Counted from the first letter of the stretch, positions 34,865 through 43,649 are shown. The stretch is 56,656 nt of DNA from Companilactobacillus halodurans (GCF_009600985.1 NZ_VDFP01000016.1:1-56656); one strand, 5' to 3'. Numbers and translations: made by a program. Notes: generated by a model from the sequence alone, not told the origin.

Positions 34865-35822
34865 AACGGCACGTGCCTTCACAAATATTGCTCTAATTAA
34901 ATATTGGGGCAAAAAAAATAAGCAATGGAAATTGCCCTATACAAACAGTCTGTCTTTAACTTTGGACCGTTTTTATACAGATACTAAATTAACGATTATC
35001 GATTCAGACAAAGATATCGTTTCTTTAAATCATAAAATTTTAAATGACCAAGAGAATAAACGTATTTTAAATTATCTTGATACCGTTCGAAAACTCTATT
35101 CATTTGAAGACCATTTTCAAGTAGACACCGTTAATCATGTTCCAACCTCAGCTGGATTTGCTTCTTCAGCTTCAGGTTTTGCGGCTTTAGCTGGTGCCAT
35201 CAATGAAACAAAACAATTGAATTTGAATCGTCAGGAACTTTCGATTTTAGCTCGCAATGGATCTGGTTCTGCCAGTCGCTCAATCTATGGAGGTTTCGTT
35301 GAATGGATTGCTGGAGACAGTAATGAAACATCTTTTGCCAAACCAATCGATGAAACGCCAAAAATTGATTTGGTCTTACTGTCAGTAGTAATTAATCAGC
35401 AATCAAAGAAAATTTCTTCTACCAATGGTATGGAAAATAGCGTAAAAACCTCCCCTTTTTATCCAAATTGGGTTACACTAGTGGCTTCAGAGCTTCAAGA
35501 AATTAAGCAAGCAATTGCAAAAAAAGATCTTCAAAAAATTGGTGAAATTGCTGAGCACAATGCAATGTCTATGCATGCCCTGACACTTTCTGCTAATCCT
35601 TCATTCACATATTTTGCACCTGAAACCATTAGGATTATTCAAATCGTCAAAGAATTGCGGCAAAAAGGTATTTTTGCGTATGCTACAATTGATGCCGGAC
35701 CTAATGTTAAAATAATATGTACGAAAGAATCGCTTGAAAAGGTTCAGACATACATCGAACAACAACTATCAAATGTAAATACCGTCATTGCAAATATTGG
35801 CTCAGGTATTCAATACGTCTGA
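34857..35822 (+). CDS. mvaD: Diphosphomevalonate decarboxylase
   Basis: A 321-residue GHMP-family enzyme giving isopentenyl diphosphate from mevalonate diphosphate and ATP. ARAFTNIALIKYWGK at the start, PTSAGFASSASGFAAL and GSGSASRSIYGGFVEW are the family blocks with the catalytic Arg and the nucleotide-binding loop. The TTG at 34857 is chosen because GGAGG (34843-34847) lies nine bases upstream; an in-frame ATG at 34839 would precede this site. It overlaps the mvk 3' end by 8 bases, indicating coupling. Confidence 0.93.
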   Translation: MTRTARAFTNIALIKYWGKKNKQWKLPYTNSLSLTLDRFYTDTKLTIIDSDKDIVSLNHKILNDQENKRILNYLDTVRKLYSFEDHFQVDTVNHVPTSAGFASSASGFAALAGAINETKQLNLNRQELSILARNGSGSASRSIYGGFVEWIAGDSNETSFAKPIDETPKIDLVLLSVVINQQSKKISSTNGMENSVKTSPFYPNWVTLVASELQEIKQAIAKKDLQKIGEIAEHNAMSMHALTLSANPSFTYFAPETIRIIQIVKELRQKGIFAYATIDAGPNVKIICTKESLEKVQTYIEQQLSNVNTVIANIGSGIQYV

Positions 35823-35846
35823 TATAAATTGAAAGGTATGATATTT

Positions 35847-36926
35847 TTGTCTACAGGAAAAGCACCTGGAAAATTATATTTGGCTGGAGAGTATGCGGTC
35901 GTTGAAACCGGCTTTCCCGCTGTTCTTACTTCAGTTAATAAGTATGTGACTGTTACGGTTAATAAGTCGCAAAATGGTGGAACGATCCAGTCAAAGAATT
36001 TAAATAAGGAATTGATTCATTGGAATCGTCAAGGAACTCAATTAGTCTTTGACGATACCGAAAGTCAATTGCAGTATATTTTGGCAGCAATTAAATTTGT
36101 TGAGAAATATGCTCTAGAAAGAAACGTCAAGTTAAACTACTATGATTTATTAGTTACTAGCGAATTAGATTCAGAAGATGGAAAAAAATATGGTCTCGGT
36201 TCATCTGCAGCTGTGACAGTTGCCGTTGTCAAAACTCTAGGAGATTTTTATCATCTAGAACTTAGTGCAATGGATATTTATAAAATCTCTGCTATTTCGC
36301 ATCTTTCCGTTCAAGGCAATGGAAGTCTTGGCGATATTGCTGCGAGTGCTTTTGGTGGTATCGTCGCCTATTACTCGCCAGACCGGAACTGGATTTTTAA
36401 TATGATTAGAAATCATAGCATTACTGAAATTCTTTCACTTGATTGGCCTCAATTGAAAATTCAAAGTTTGAGTTTGCCTAATGATCTTGAATTAACGGTC
36501 GGTTGGACAGGATCACCAGCTTCAACTTCAATTTTGGTTGATCGGATTGCTTTAACTAAAGCACAAAAAGTCGAAAAGTATCAAAACTTTCTTCATGCTA
36601 GTCGTCAAAATGTTGAACACTTGATTGAAGGATTTAAAAATAATAATACAGCTTTAATCAAAGAAATGTTCACGAAGTATCGTGCTTTGCTAGACGATTT
36701 AGCTGAATTCAGCGACGTTCATATCGAAACTGACTTGTTAACAAAACTTTGCGATATTGCCGAGAAATTAGGTGGTTCCGCAAAAACTTCCGGTGCCGGT
36801 GGCGGTGACTGTGGAATCGTTTTGAGTGACAAGTCATTAAACGTGTCTGAATTAAAAAAGGAATGGAAGAAAGTTGGTATTACCCCACTAACTCTAAAAA
36901 TTGGAGAAACAATTGCCCATGCCTAA
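35847..36926 (+). CDS. Phosphomevalonate kinase
   Basis: A 359-residue GHMP kinase converting phosphomevalonate to diphosphomevalonate. GKAPGKLYLAGEYAVVE at the start, GLGSSAAVTVAVV near 120, and a C-terminal KTSGAGGGDCGI block are the diagnostic motifs. Start choice: TTG at 35847 lies ten bases after AAAGG and gives the usual family start; TTG 35829 and ATG 35838 are alternatives. Third gene of the mevalonate operon (gene names mvaK2 or pmk are both in use). Confidence 0.93.
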   Translation: MSTGKAPGKLYLAGEYAVVETGFPAVLTSVNKYVTVTVNKSQNGGTIQSKNLNKELIHWNRQGTQLVFDDTESQLQYILAAIKFVEKYALERNVKLNYYDLLVTSELDSEDGKKYGLGSSAAVTVAVVKTLGDFYHLELSAMDIYKISAISHLSVQGNGSLGDIAASAFGGIVAYYSPDRNWIFNMIRNHSITEILSLDWPQLKIQSLSLPNDLELTVGWTGSPASTSILVDRIALTKAQKVEKYQNFLHASRQNVEHLIEGFKNNNTALIKEMFTKYRALLDDLAEFSDVHIETDLLTKLCDIAEKLGGSAKTSGAGGGDCGIVLSDKSLNVSELKKEWKKVGITPLTLKIGETIAHA

Positions 36927-37968
36927 ACAAGACCCACAGATGCAGCGTAAAGTCGAGCATCTTTTTTTGGCCGAAAAATTCTTCACTGAAGAATCCTTGG
37001 CTGATTTTGATAAAGTTCGCTTGTTGCATTCTGCCTTACCTGAGCTTAATTTAACAGATATCGATTTAAAAACTGATTTCTTGGGAACTCAAATAGACGC
37101 ACCAATTTATTTTAATGCTATTACCGGCGGTTCTAAGCAATCTAAAGAATTCAACAGTGAATTGTCCCAGTTAGCAAAAAAGCTAGGAATACCCGTTTCT
37201 AGTGGCTCAATGGGCGTATTTTTTCGTCTACCTGAAACAAAAGAGTCATTTACAACTTTACGAGAAAATAATCCTACAGGTTTCGTAATTGCTAATGTCT
37301 CTGCTAAAGCCAATGCCAAACAAGCTAAACAAGCAGTTGACTTATTAAAAGCCGATGCTTTGCAGATTCATTTAAATGCTATTCAAGAATTGGCAATGCC
37401 TGAAGGCGACCAAGAATTTTATTGGCTCCATAATATTAAACAAATTGTCGAACAAGTTGATGTGCCAGTGATAGTTAAAGAAGTTGGCTTTGGAATGTCT
37501 CAAGTCGATTTAGATAAATTATGGCGTGTTGGCGTTAGAAACGTTGATATTTCCGGTTTTGGTGGGACTGACTTTGCAAAAATCGAAAGCCAAAGAAATC
37601 ATGAAGCAGATTTAACTTATCTTGATCAATTATCGCTTTCGATCGTAGAATCCTTGATTGAATCAAAGCTCTATCAAGATAGAATGACGATTTTGGCTTC
37701 AGGTGGCATCAGAACGCCAATGGACGTTATTAAAGCAATCCGTTTAGGTGCTAGTTCAGTTGGTATGTCAGGTCTTGTTTTACATCATTTGCAAAAATCA
37801 TCATTAGAAGAAACAGAAGTATTTTTTAGAGAATTTATTAAACAATTACGCTTAATCATGGCAAGTATTGGTGCCAAGTCAATTGCTGACATCAAAAAAG
37901 CCCCCATCGTTTTTGATGAGAGCTTAATCAGTTATGCTAAACAACGTAAAATCAAATTAACGTCTTAG
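36919..37968 (+). CDS. fni: Type 2 isopentenyl-diphosphate delta-isomerase
   Basis: A 349-residue FMN-dependent enzyme (not related to type 1 Idi) interconverting IPP and DMAPP. VEHLFLAEKFF at the start, FNAITGGS, SSGSMGV, HLNAIQELAMPEGDQEF, KEVGFGMS, DISGFGGTDFAKIE and ASGGIRTPMDV are the flavin and substrate segments in family order. The ATG at 36919 overlaps the previous gene by 8 bases and follows GGAG. The last 12 bases overlap the convergent rsmF-like gene. Mevalonate formation genes (mvaA, mvaS) are not in the window. Confidence 0.94.
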   Translation: MPKQDPQMQRKVEHLFLAEKFFTEESLADFDKVRLLHSALPELNLTDIDLKTDFLGTQIDAPIYFNAITGGSKQSKEFNSELSQLAKKLGIPVSSGSMGVFFRLPETKESFTTLRENNPTGFVIANVSAKANAKQAKQAVDLLKADALQIHLNAIQELAMPEGDQEFYWLHNIKQIVEQVDVPVIVKEVGFGMSQVDLDKLWRVGVRNVDISGFGGTDFAKIESQRNHEADLTYLDQLSLSIVESLIESKLYQDRMTILASGGIRTPMDVIKAIRLGASSVGMSGLVLHHLQKSSLEETEVFFREFIKQLRLIMASIGAKSIADIKKAPIVFDESLISYAKQRKIKLTS

Positions 37969-39306
37969 TCCTTTTGGATAGACGTTTTTTATTTGGGCAT
38001 TGCTAAAACGTCCCCAACTGAATAGTTTATTTTGATAAGATAAGCCAATCCATTTATTAAAATTAGGTCGATCTTCTAGAATCACTGATTCACCATGCAA
38101 ATACTTTTTAAATTGTGGTTCATCGAAATGATAAACCGTCTTCAATTCACTAGGTTTGAGTGCTAATATCCACGCGATATCGGGCTCGAACCTATTTTTT
38201 TTGAATTCGCCCAATTTTAAGCCATTACGAAGAATATGCAAGCCTTTAAAACGATTATCCAAACTAGCTGCTTGGTATAAGAAATCACTGATTCTTAACC
38301 AGTTGACGTCAGATAAACCATTCAAATTAGCTTTAGCAAACTTATTAAAGAATTGACGATCTTCTTTTTTCAAACCATCGTTAATTGCTCTTTCTTTGAT
38401 AGTTTTGGGCTCGCCATCTTTAACTAAACGACACATGAAATGCCCTTCGCCATTGAATTGGTCTGGAAACATTCGTAAAGCTTTTTTCAATTCAGGATTG
38501 CCATTGTCCCACTCTGGATGGCCGTCTTCCATGCCGTGATATTTTTTAACATCAACTAAGTGCATATCAGGATATTTGTCTAACAACCAGGAGATATTTT
38601 CTTCATTTTCTTCTGGAGAAAAAGTACAAGTAGAATAAACCAAACTTCCACCAGCATTTAATAACTTATACGCAGAATCCAGGATGTGTCTTTGACGATT
38701 GGCACATTGCTCTACGTAATCTAATGACCAATACTTGACTGATTCGGGGTCTTTGCGAAACATTCCTTCACCAGAACAAGGTGCATCGACCAATATTTTA
38801 TCGAAGAAATCACCAAATTTCTTTTCAAAATCTTTGGGAGAATTGTTAGTGACTACTGTATTAGAAATACCCATTCTTTCAATGTTAGACGAGAGAACTT
38901 TAGCTCGCTTGTCGTTTATTTCATTACTAACTAAAAGGCCTTGAGAAGCCATTTTTGAAGCTACATACGTAGTTTTGCTTCCCGGTGCCGCACAAAGATC
39001 CAAAATCTTATCATTTTCTTTAGGATCTAAGATTTCTGTAACATACATGGCACTGGGTTCTTGACTGTAAACATAACCAGATAAATGGTCGATTGAATTG
39101 CCATCAATATCGCCAAAATAACCAATATTGCTATATTCAATCGGTTTATCCAACGAATAAGAAACATTTTGATAATCTGGTTTCAAAGGATTCAAACGAA
39201 ACGCCTCTTGACTATCTTGTTGAATCGCCTCAAACAAATCCTCAGCTCTTTTTCCTAATAAATTACGATATTTTGTTTTAAAGTCATCACTCAAATTGAC
39301 TTTCAT
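37957..39306 (-). CDS. RsmF/NSUN-type 16S rRNA 5-methylcytosine methyltransferase
   Basis: A 449-residue m5C RNA methyltransferase (NOL1/NOP2/Sun family, like RsmF/YebU). The SAM motif LDLCAAPGSKTTYVAS, the catalytic-site DAPCSGEGMFRKDP and the second Cys in YSTCTFSPEENE are all present, so both cysteines needed for the covalent mechanism are kept. A C-terminal PUA-like region (about 300-449) completes the RsmF layout. The exact rRNA position modified cannot be read from sequence. The ATG at 39306 follows GGAGTGA; the longer frame to 39351 overlaps the upstream gene's end. Confidence 0.9.
   Translation of the reverse strand: MKVNLSDDFKTKYRNLLGKRAEDLFEAIQQDSQEAFRLNPLKPDYQNVSYSLDKPIEYSNIGYFGDIDGNSIDHLSGYVYSQEPSAMYVTEILDPKENDKILDLCAAPGSKTTYVASKMASQGLLVSNEINDKRAKVLSSNIERMGISNTVVTNNSPKDFEKKFGDFFDKILVDAPCSGEGMFRKDPESVKYWSLDYVEQCANRQRHILDSAYKLLNAGGSLVYSTCTFSPEENEENISWLLDKYPDMHLVDVKKYHGMEDGHPEWDNGNPELKKALRMFPDQFNGEGHFMCRLVKDGEPKTIKERAINDGLKKEDRQFFNKFAKANLNGLSDVNWLRISDFLYQAASLDNRFKGLHILRNGLKLGEFKKNRFEPDIAWILALKPSELKTVYHFDEPQFKKYLHGESVILEDRPNFNKWIGLSYQNKLFSWGRFSNAQIKNVYPKGLRR
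37959..37993 (+). terminator. Terminator of mevalonate operon inside rsmF-like coding region
   Basis: AACGTCT (37959-37965) pairs with AGACGTT (37980-37986), with TCC/GGA pairing above it, followed by TTTTTATTT. It lies at the fni stop and within the 3' end of the opposite gene. Confidence 0.7.
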
Positions 39307-39310
39307 TAAA

Positions 39311-40285
39311 TCATTCACTCCGTTTAATAAAGAATATTTGCGATAGTCCAATCAAAATCGTGCAAAGAATTGAAACTGTCATGAACAGGTTAAAGGTATT
39401 GTGACTAATAATTACGATTCTCCAATGAACAATAATGAACCCTAAAATATTGGGGACCAAAGTATAAAGTAAATATCGAATCATTAAACCGTTTCGATAA
39501 TTATTTTTTAAATCACCTGTTAAATGCGATCTCGAAAGGTCATATTTCAAAGGTACCAAAATATAAAAGTTTACTGCTACGATCAAGAAGAATAGTAAAA
39601 CAATCCCCACCATGTATAGCTCGCCATTATTGCTTGTTTCTACATTGGTAAAATCATCGCTTTGTGGGACGTATTTATGCGTCGATTTTACGTGAAGAAT
39701 ACTTTTGATTTTATTCAAACTATCTTTATTTGTTAACGCCTTACCGTCCAAAACAGTTGTTACTTGATTCAAATGAAATTTGGATTTGGGCTGATTTGGC
39801 GACAGCGATACTAAAGTTTGCGAATTCAAAATCTCAGCACCATCAAAACCTACATTGCCAATGACTGAAATATATCGGTTATTAACTTTGATATACGATT
39901 GGCTTTGGGGCTTATAAGATTCAATTTCAGAATTCTTCCCTTGGACAGCAAATGGAATCTGCGATGTAAAATCGTCTAAAGAGAAATAACGTCCAGACGT
40001 AATTGGCAGTTTGCTAATTTTGCCATGGCTATACATGTAGCCCATATCGCTATTACCTTTATCAAAAAATATCAATTGATAACTAGACATTTTTTTTTGC
40101 TTGTCTAAGTCCTTAACAGCAGTAATCAAATTCTTTTTTGATTTGGTATGTAAAACTACTGCTTCATCGCTCATACCTAAACGATTCATCGTATTGTTAT
40201 ATTTGATTGAATCGCTTTTGGAGATAGCAACTCCTGTTAATAGAACAATCAAAAAAATAACAATACTCGAAATTATCTTTTTCAT
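39311..40285 (-). CDS. MacB/FtsX-like membrane protein without partner ATPase
   Basis: A 324-residue membrane protein: one transmembrane segment at about 5-22, an extracellular domain of about 190 residues, then three segments at about 226-248, 268-290 and 297-317. This 1+3 topology and the extracellular segments ITSGRYFSLDDF and NRYISVIGNVG resemble the MacB-type core domain of FtsX/MacB permeases, which normally work with an ABC ATPase. No ATPase gene is nearby, so it may be a lone or degraded permease, or use a partner encoded elsewhere. It ends four bases before the rsmF-like start codon, so the two are probably co-transcribed. Function unknown; family call is moderate. Confidence 0.55.
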   Translation of the reverse strand: MKKIISSIVIFLIVLLTGVAISKSDSIKYNNTMNRLGMSDEAVVLHTKSKKNLITAVKDLDKQKKMSSYQLIFFDKGNSDMGYMYSHGKISKLPITSGRYFSLDDFTSQIPFAVQGKNSEIESYKPQSQSYIKVNNRYISVIGNVGFDGAEILNSQTLVSLSPNQPKSKFHLNQVTTVLDGKALTNKDSLNKIKSILHVKSTHKYVPQSDDFTNVETSNNGELYMVGIVLLFFLIVAVNFYILVPLKYDLSRSHLTGDLKNNYRNGLMIRYLLYTLVPNILGFIIVHWRIVIISHNTFNLFMTVSILCTILIGLSQIFFIKRSE

Positions 40286-40340
40286 AAAAATTCACCTATA
40301 AAGTTTGTCTTACTGATATCTCATTTTACACTAAACGACA

Positions 40341-40380
40341 ACTAAGGCCGAAACAATTTTCAAATTGCCTCAGCCTTAGT
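40341..40380 (-). terminator. Long hairpin after methyltransferase-like gene
   Basis: ACTAAGGC (40341-40348) pairs with GCCTTAGT (40373-40380), and the stem continues inward through CAATTT/AAATTG. The minus-strand tail is only moderately T-rich, so it is probably but not certainly a terminator of the gene ending at 40383. Confidence 0.55.
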
Positions 40381-40382
40381 AA

Positions 40383-41144
40383 TTATTTTACAAGATATAG
40401 TTGATCATGAACTAAATCATAACGTGAATATTTTTCATTAATACGTTTAATTTTATCATCTTCAATTAACTCAGCTTCTTGCCAGAATTCATGACTGTCA
40501 GTTGCCCCGTTCTTCTCACCGATTAGAAGGAAATTCACATCTAACTTGCGGACTTTTTCTAACACCTTCAAGTCGATGTCCTCCCGATCAGGACTCCAAG
40601 CTAAAATAACATTATCAACTTTAGAACCATATTTATCAAGAGCAGCTAAAGCATCTAAAGATTCAACATCAGTAACCTTCAAATTTCCAGTTTGATCATG
40701 TTGAGCCCAACTGGAATCATCAGTACAATAAGTTTTTACTCCGAGGTCACGTAATCCCTTAGAGAGATAGCCATTTCCAGCCATTAGTTCCAAAAAACTT
40801 TGATCTGGGAAATTATTTTTTATTTCCGCAACAAAATCTTGTGTAATCGTGGCCCAATAACCAAAGCGGGTTTGAAGATAGGTTCTGAAATCGCCTAAGT
40901 CGTGATCGAATTCCTCCAAATATGCTGACATTTCTTGAAATTCAATTTCATCTAAATTGATGTTGCCTCTCATATAACTCTTGATTTCATCTTCACTCAA
41001 TTGCAATTGCGGAAAATGATATTTAGGCAATTCATTATTTAGCAGTGCTTGACAGATACGTTCCATGAACTTTATACGAGCGTTAAAAACCATTCCATTC
41101 GGCAATCGACTGACATCTTCTCTTAATCCATCTATGTAATTCAT
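40383..41144 (-). CDS. SAM-dependent methyltransferase-like protein
   Basis: A 253-residue soluble protein. The middle has a Rossmann-type motif I, SFLELMAGNGYLSKGL (about 115-130), then GVKTYCTDDSSW like a motif II acidic turn, and VDNVILAWSPDRED at the motif IV position, so a class I methyltransferase fold is likely. The N-terminal about 95 residues are helical with no known domain. The C-terminal part (EFWQEAEL) is typical of small-molecule methyltransferase-like proteins common in lactobacilli. Substrate unknown. The ATG at 41144 follows GGGGGAAAG; a TTG at 41156 is the only upstream alternative. Confidence 0.65.
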   Translation of the reverse strand: MNYIDGLREDVSRLPNGMVFNARIKFMERICQALLNNELPKYHFPQLQLSEDEIKSYMRGNINLDEIEFQEMSAYLEEFDHDLGDFRTYLQTRFGYWATITQDFVAEIKNNFPDQSFLELMAGNGYLSKGLRDLGVKTYCTDDSSWAQHDQTGNLKVTDVESLDALAALDKYGSKVDNVILAWSPDREDIDLKVLEKVRKLDVNFLLIGEKNGATDSHEFWQEAELIEDDKIKRINEKYSRYDLVHDQLYLVK

Positions 41145-41330
41145 ACTTTCCCCCAAAGAAACTTAATTTAATAAGATTTATCTTACTAGAATGTACAAAA
41201 AACATAAAGTCATTAGACCTCAAGTCAAAGATTGATATTATATTAAATTTTTTTAACTAACATATGACAAATATTTCCAATAATCTGGAAAAAGTGTAAT
41301 ATCTTAGTTAGTACATGTACGAGGTGAAAT

Positions 41331-41996
41331 ATGGCAGAAAATAATAGAAGAACGAAGCCTAAAAAGGATGAAGAAAGCGGCTGGAAGTTCTGGTTACAAA
41401 CCATTGCTTTAACCATTGCAATTTATGCAGTTTTCTTCCTTGGGTTTAAGTTCATTCTCTCGAATGATAAAGTTTCTGGACCTTCCATGCAGCCGACCTT
41501 TGAAAATGGAGATAAAGTTATTGAAACAAGACATTCAAAGATTTCGCGTGGCGACGTTATCGTTTTAAAGGCTCCTGATGAACCTGGTTCATTTTATATT
41601 AAGAGAGTTATCGGTTTACCTGGAGATACTGTTGTTTCTAAAAACAATAAAATCTATGTTAATGGTAAACTATATAAAGAGGACTTCCTCAAAGCAGGTA
41701 ACAAAGTAAAGGAACCCGACACTAGTCTTTATGCGGGTAAGCCTTATAGCTATACGTATAATTTCACTTTAAGCTCTTTAGCTAAGAATTCGCCTGAATG
41801 GCAAGAACGTTATAGCAATTCTTATCTAAACAAGATTAAGAAGAATAACAAAGTTCCTGCTGGTACCTACTTTGTTATGGGAGATCACAGAACGGTTTCC
41901 AAGGACAGTCGTATAATTGGTTTCATTAATAAGAATAGTGTTATTGGTGAAGTCAAATGGCGCTATTGGCCATTGAATAGATGGGCCATCTTTTAA
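41331..41996 (+). CDS. lepB: Signal peptidase I
   Basis: A 221-residue type I signal peptidase that releases Sec-exported proteins. A charged N-terminus is followed by one transmembrane helix (about 21-43). The catalytic dyad is Ser52 (SGPSMQPT) and Lys91 (FYIKRVIGLPGD), and the box E MGDHR-x-x-SxDSR is present. Length is slightly above the roughly 185 of minimal Gram-positive forms because of an insert at about 125-165 containing PYSYTYNF. GAGGTGA precedes the ATG. Confidence 0.94.
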   Translation: MAENNRRTKPKKDEESGWKFWLQTIALTIAIYAVFFLGFKFILSNDKVSGPSMQPTFENGDKVIETRHSKISRGDVIVLKAPDEPGSFYIKRVIGLPGDTVVSKNNKIYVNGKLYKEDFLKAGNKVKEPDTSLYAGKPYSYTYNFTLSSLAKNSPEWQERYSNSYLNKIKKNNKVPAGTYFVMGDHRTVSKDSRIIGFINKNSVIGEVKWRYWPLNRWAIF

Positions 41997-42032
41997 GGTT
42001 TGAGTTTTTGATAACACATTGGAGGTATTTAT

Positions 42033-42218
42033 ATGGATAAACCAAATATTGCTGAAATGATTCTTCAGTATGAGAAAGATAAAGATATGACTGATACACA
42101 ATTTGCTTTTGAAAGTCACTTATCAGTAGAACGTGTGCACAATCTAAAATCAGGAGATTATGAACCAACTGCAGATGAAATTAAGACTGTAAAAGAATAT
42201 ATCAAATTGCATCAATAA
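42033..42218 (+). CDS. Small helix-turn-helix-like protein (LBP_cg2779-like)
   Basis: A 61-residue acidic protein with GGAGG nine bases before ATG. DTQFAFESHLSVERVHNLKSGDYEPTADEI looks like the two central helices of an XRE-type DNA-binding fold, with the SVERVHNLKSG segment as recognition helix. It resembles a family of small lactobacillar proteins (LBP_cg2779). Its role is unknown. It lies 36 bases after lepB and ends at its own terminator, so it is probably co-transcribed with lepB. Regulation of the neighbouring DUF2075 gene is a possibility only. Confidence 0.75.
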   Translation: MDKPNIAEMILQYEKDKDMTDTQFAFESHLSVERVHNLKSGDYEPTADEIKTVKEYIKLHQ

Positions 42219-42245
42219 TGTAGTATTTGTAGTTTACCCTGTTTT

Positions 42246-42272
42246 GACGACCCGATGGGTCGTCTTTTTTTT
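42246..42272 (+). terminator. Terminator after small HTH gene
   Basis: GACGACCC-GAT-GGGTCGTC hairpin followed by eight T residues. Confidence 0.92.
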
Positions 42273-42282
42273 GTTTTTATTG

Positions 42283-42307
42283 ATATATGTTTTCGTAACA
42301 CATATAT
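42283..42307. promoter_or_regulatory. Palindrome downstream of DUF2075 gene
   Basis: ATATATGT and ACATATAT arms surround TTTCGTAAC. The core ATGTTTTCGTAACACAT differs at one base from the palindrome at 43606-43622 upstream of the same gene. Confidence 0.5.
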
Positions 42308-42354
42308 TCAAACCATTGCCGTTAATAACTTCGTTGCTGTAATGTTATGTAACG

Positions 42355-43548
42355 CTATCTTTGATTATTCAAAAAATCATAAATATCTCTATCATGAAAA
42401 TAAATAAAGCAGCCTTGAACTCCTCGTTTTAGTAAAACATTAATCGAATTTAAAATAATGCTCTTTTTGGCGGTATGTAAATCACTCAAATCATCCTCGT
42501 GACGCTTTTTAAAAGCCTCCTGATCCTCATACTTATCTGGATCGACCACTATCGAATCCTTTGAAAGTGATACTGATGGCCCAATAATCACGGCAACATA
42601 TTGTAAATCAAACCCTTGCACTGTATAAATTGACCCAATTTCATCGATTGTTTCCGGTTTTTGAGCCCAAGTTACTTTAGAATAATTATATTGATCCCAT
42701 GGTAAATGAAACTGGCCTTCATTAACATAGTGTTTTTTTCCATCCAAAGTTGATGGATAGTCTGCTGTAGCGACAATTCGGGACTCGCCTACTTCTGAAT
42801 TCTTCTTTTTCAAAGCTTGATACATTTTTTCGGCATTAGAATAAACTCGAAAGTCATAATTTGAAGACATCGTTAAATAATCTTTTTTTGAAACTAAATC
42901 CTGATCTAATTGCAATTTATCCGTTAAATCATCAATCCAACGAACAACTTTTCTTGGTGCTTGCATTCGCATTTGTGTCATCAAAGTTGCTTCTTCAAAT
43001 TTTGCTTGAAATTTTTTTATGACTTGATCGACTAAATTTTTTGACCAATAACTTTTCAATTTCAAAACTTGATGTTCATCGAACACAAGAATAACTACTT
43101 TGCTCAATTTGATTATTTCTTCTAATTGATTCTTTTGCGTGAAATTATTATAGTTGTCGCTCTCGCTCAAAAGTAAATGTGCTTCATCAATCACTACTAC
43201 ATCAGCTTTTGTTTGCTTTTTATGACTTTGATTGATAAAGGTCGTCGGACGTAAAAAGCGATTTTTACGTAATTCCGAAAATTCGCCAGCATTTTCTTGA
43301 TAAACTTTGAGAAGTTCTGGATGATTGACTAAAAAATAATTATTAGTTTTATTTTCCTTAGCACGTTTTTCTATTGCTAAAAATAGTTTCGTCAAAATAA
43401 TACTTTTGCCTGTACCAGCATCGCCATTCAATTGAAAAATGGCCTTTTTTGAACCGTTCAAATTATCTTTAATAAATGTTTCAATTCTTTCAAAAACTTT
43501 TTGTTGTTCTTTGGTAAGTTCTTTATCGGGAAAAACTGATTCTAACAT
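42355..43548 (-). CDS. DUF2075 P-loop helicase-like protein
   Basis: A 397-residue P-loop NTPase. Walker A LNGDAGTGKSIILTK near residue 45, Walker B VVVIDEAHLLL near 120, a motif III-like VFDEHQVLK, a TQMRMQ motif near 195 and a late IYTVQGFDLQYVAVIIGP give the order of the DUF2075 domain, a superfamily 1 helicase-like group. Such domains occur in stand-alone proteins of lactobacilli and near restriction or defence systems, but the stand-alone form has no established role. No nuclease domain is visible. A TACAAT -10 and a 17-base palindrome lie upstream, and a near copy of the palindrome lies downstream. It is monocistronic. Confidence 0.8.
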   Translation of the reverse strand: MLESVFPDKELTKEQQKVFERIETFIKDNLNGSKKAIFQLNGDAGTGKSIILTKLFLAIEKRAKENKTNNYFLVNHPELLKVYQENAGEFSELRKNRFLRPTTFINQSHKKQTKADVVVIDEAHLLLSESDNYNNFTQKNQLEEIIKLSKVVILVFDEHQVLKLKSYWSKNLVDQVIKKFQAKFEEATLMTQMRMQAPRKVVRWIDDLTDKLQLDQDLVSKKDYLTMSSNYDFRVYSNAEKMYQALKKKNSEVGESRIVATADYPSTLDGKKHYVNEGQFHLPWDQYNYSKVTWAQKPETIDEIGSIYTVQGFDLQYVAVIIGPSVSLSKDSIVVDPDKYEDQEAFKKRHEDDLSDLHTAKKSIILNSINVLLKRGVQGCFIYFHDRDIYDFLNNQR

Positions 43549-43580
43549 TTTAATTCTCCAAATCTTTTATAAATGGGTCT

Positions 43581-43622
43581 ATTGTAACAGAGTTTTTTGA
43601 GTTTTATGTTTTCGTAAAACAT
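43581..43622 (-). promoter_or_regulatory. Promoter with operator-like palindrome for DUF2075 gene
   Basis: TACAAT (43581-43586, minus strand) is a good -10. The palindrome ATGTTTTCGTAAAACAT (43606-43622; 7-base arms, 3-base centre) covers the place of the -35 element, where a bound repressor or activator could act. Confidence 0.5.
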
Positions 43623-43649
43623 TTATCATTACAAAATTGCTATGAACAA

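Noticed and set aside
41826..42168. Minus-strand frames opposite lepB and the small HTH gene
   Set aside because: They overlap two well-supported plus-strand genes with good ribosome binding sites.
42355..43548. DUF2075 gene as part of a restriction or phage-defence island
   Set aside because: No nuclease, methylase or other defence gene accompanies it; neighbours are housekeeping or transport genes.
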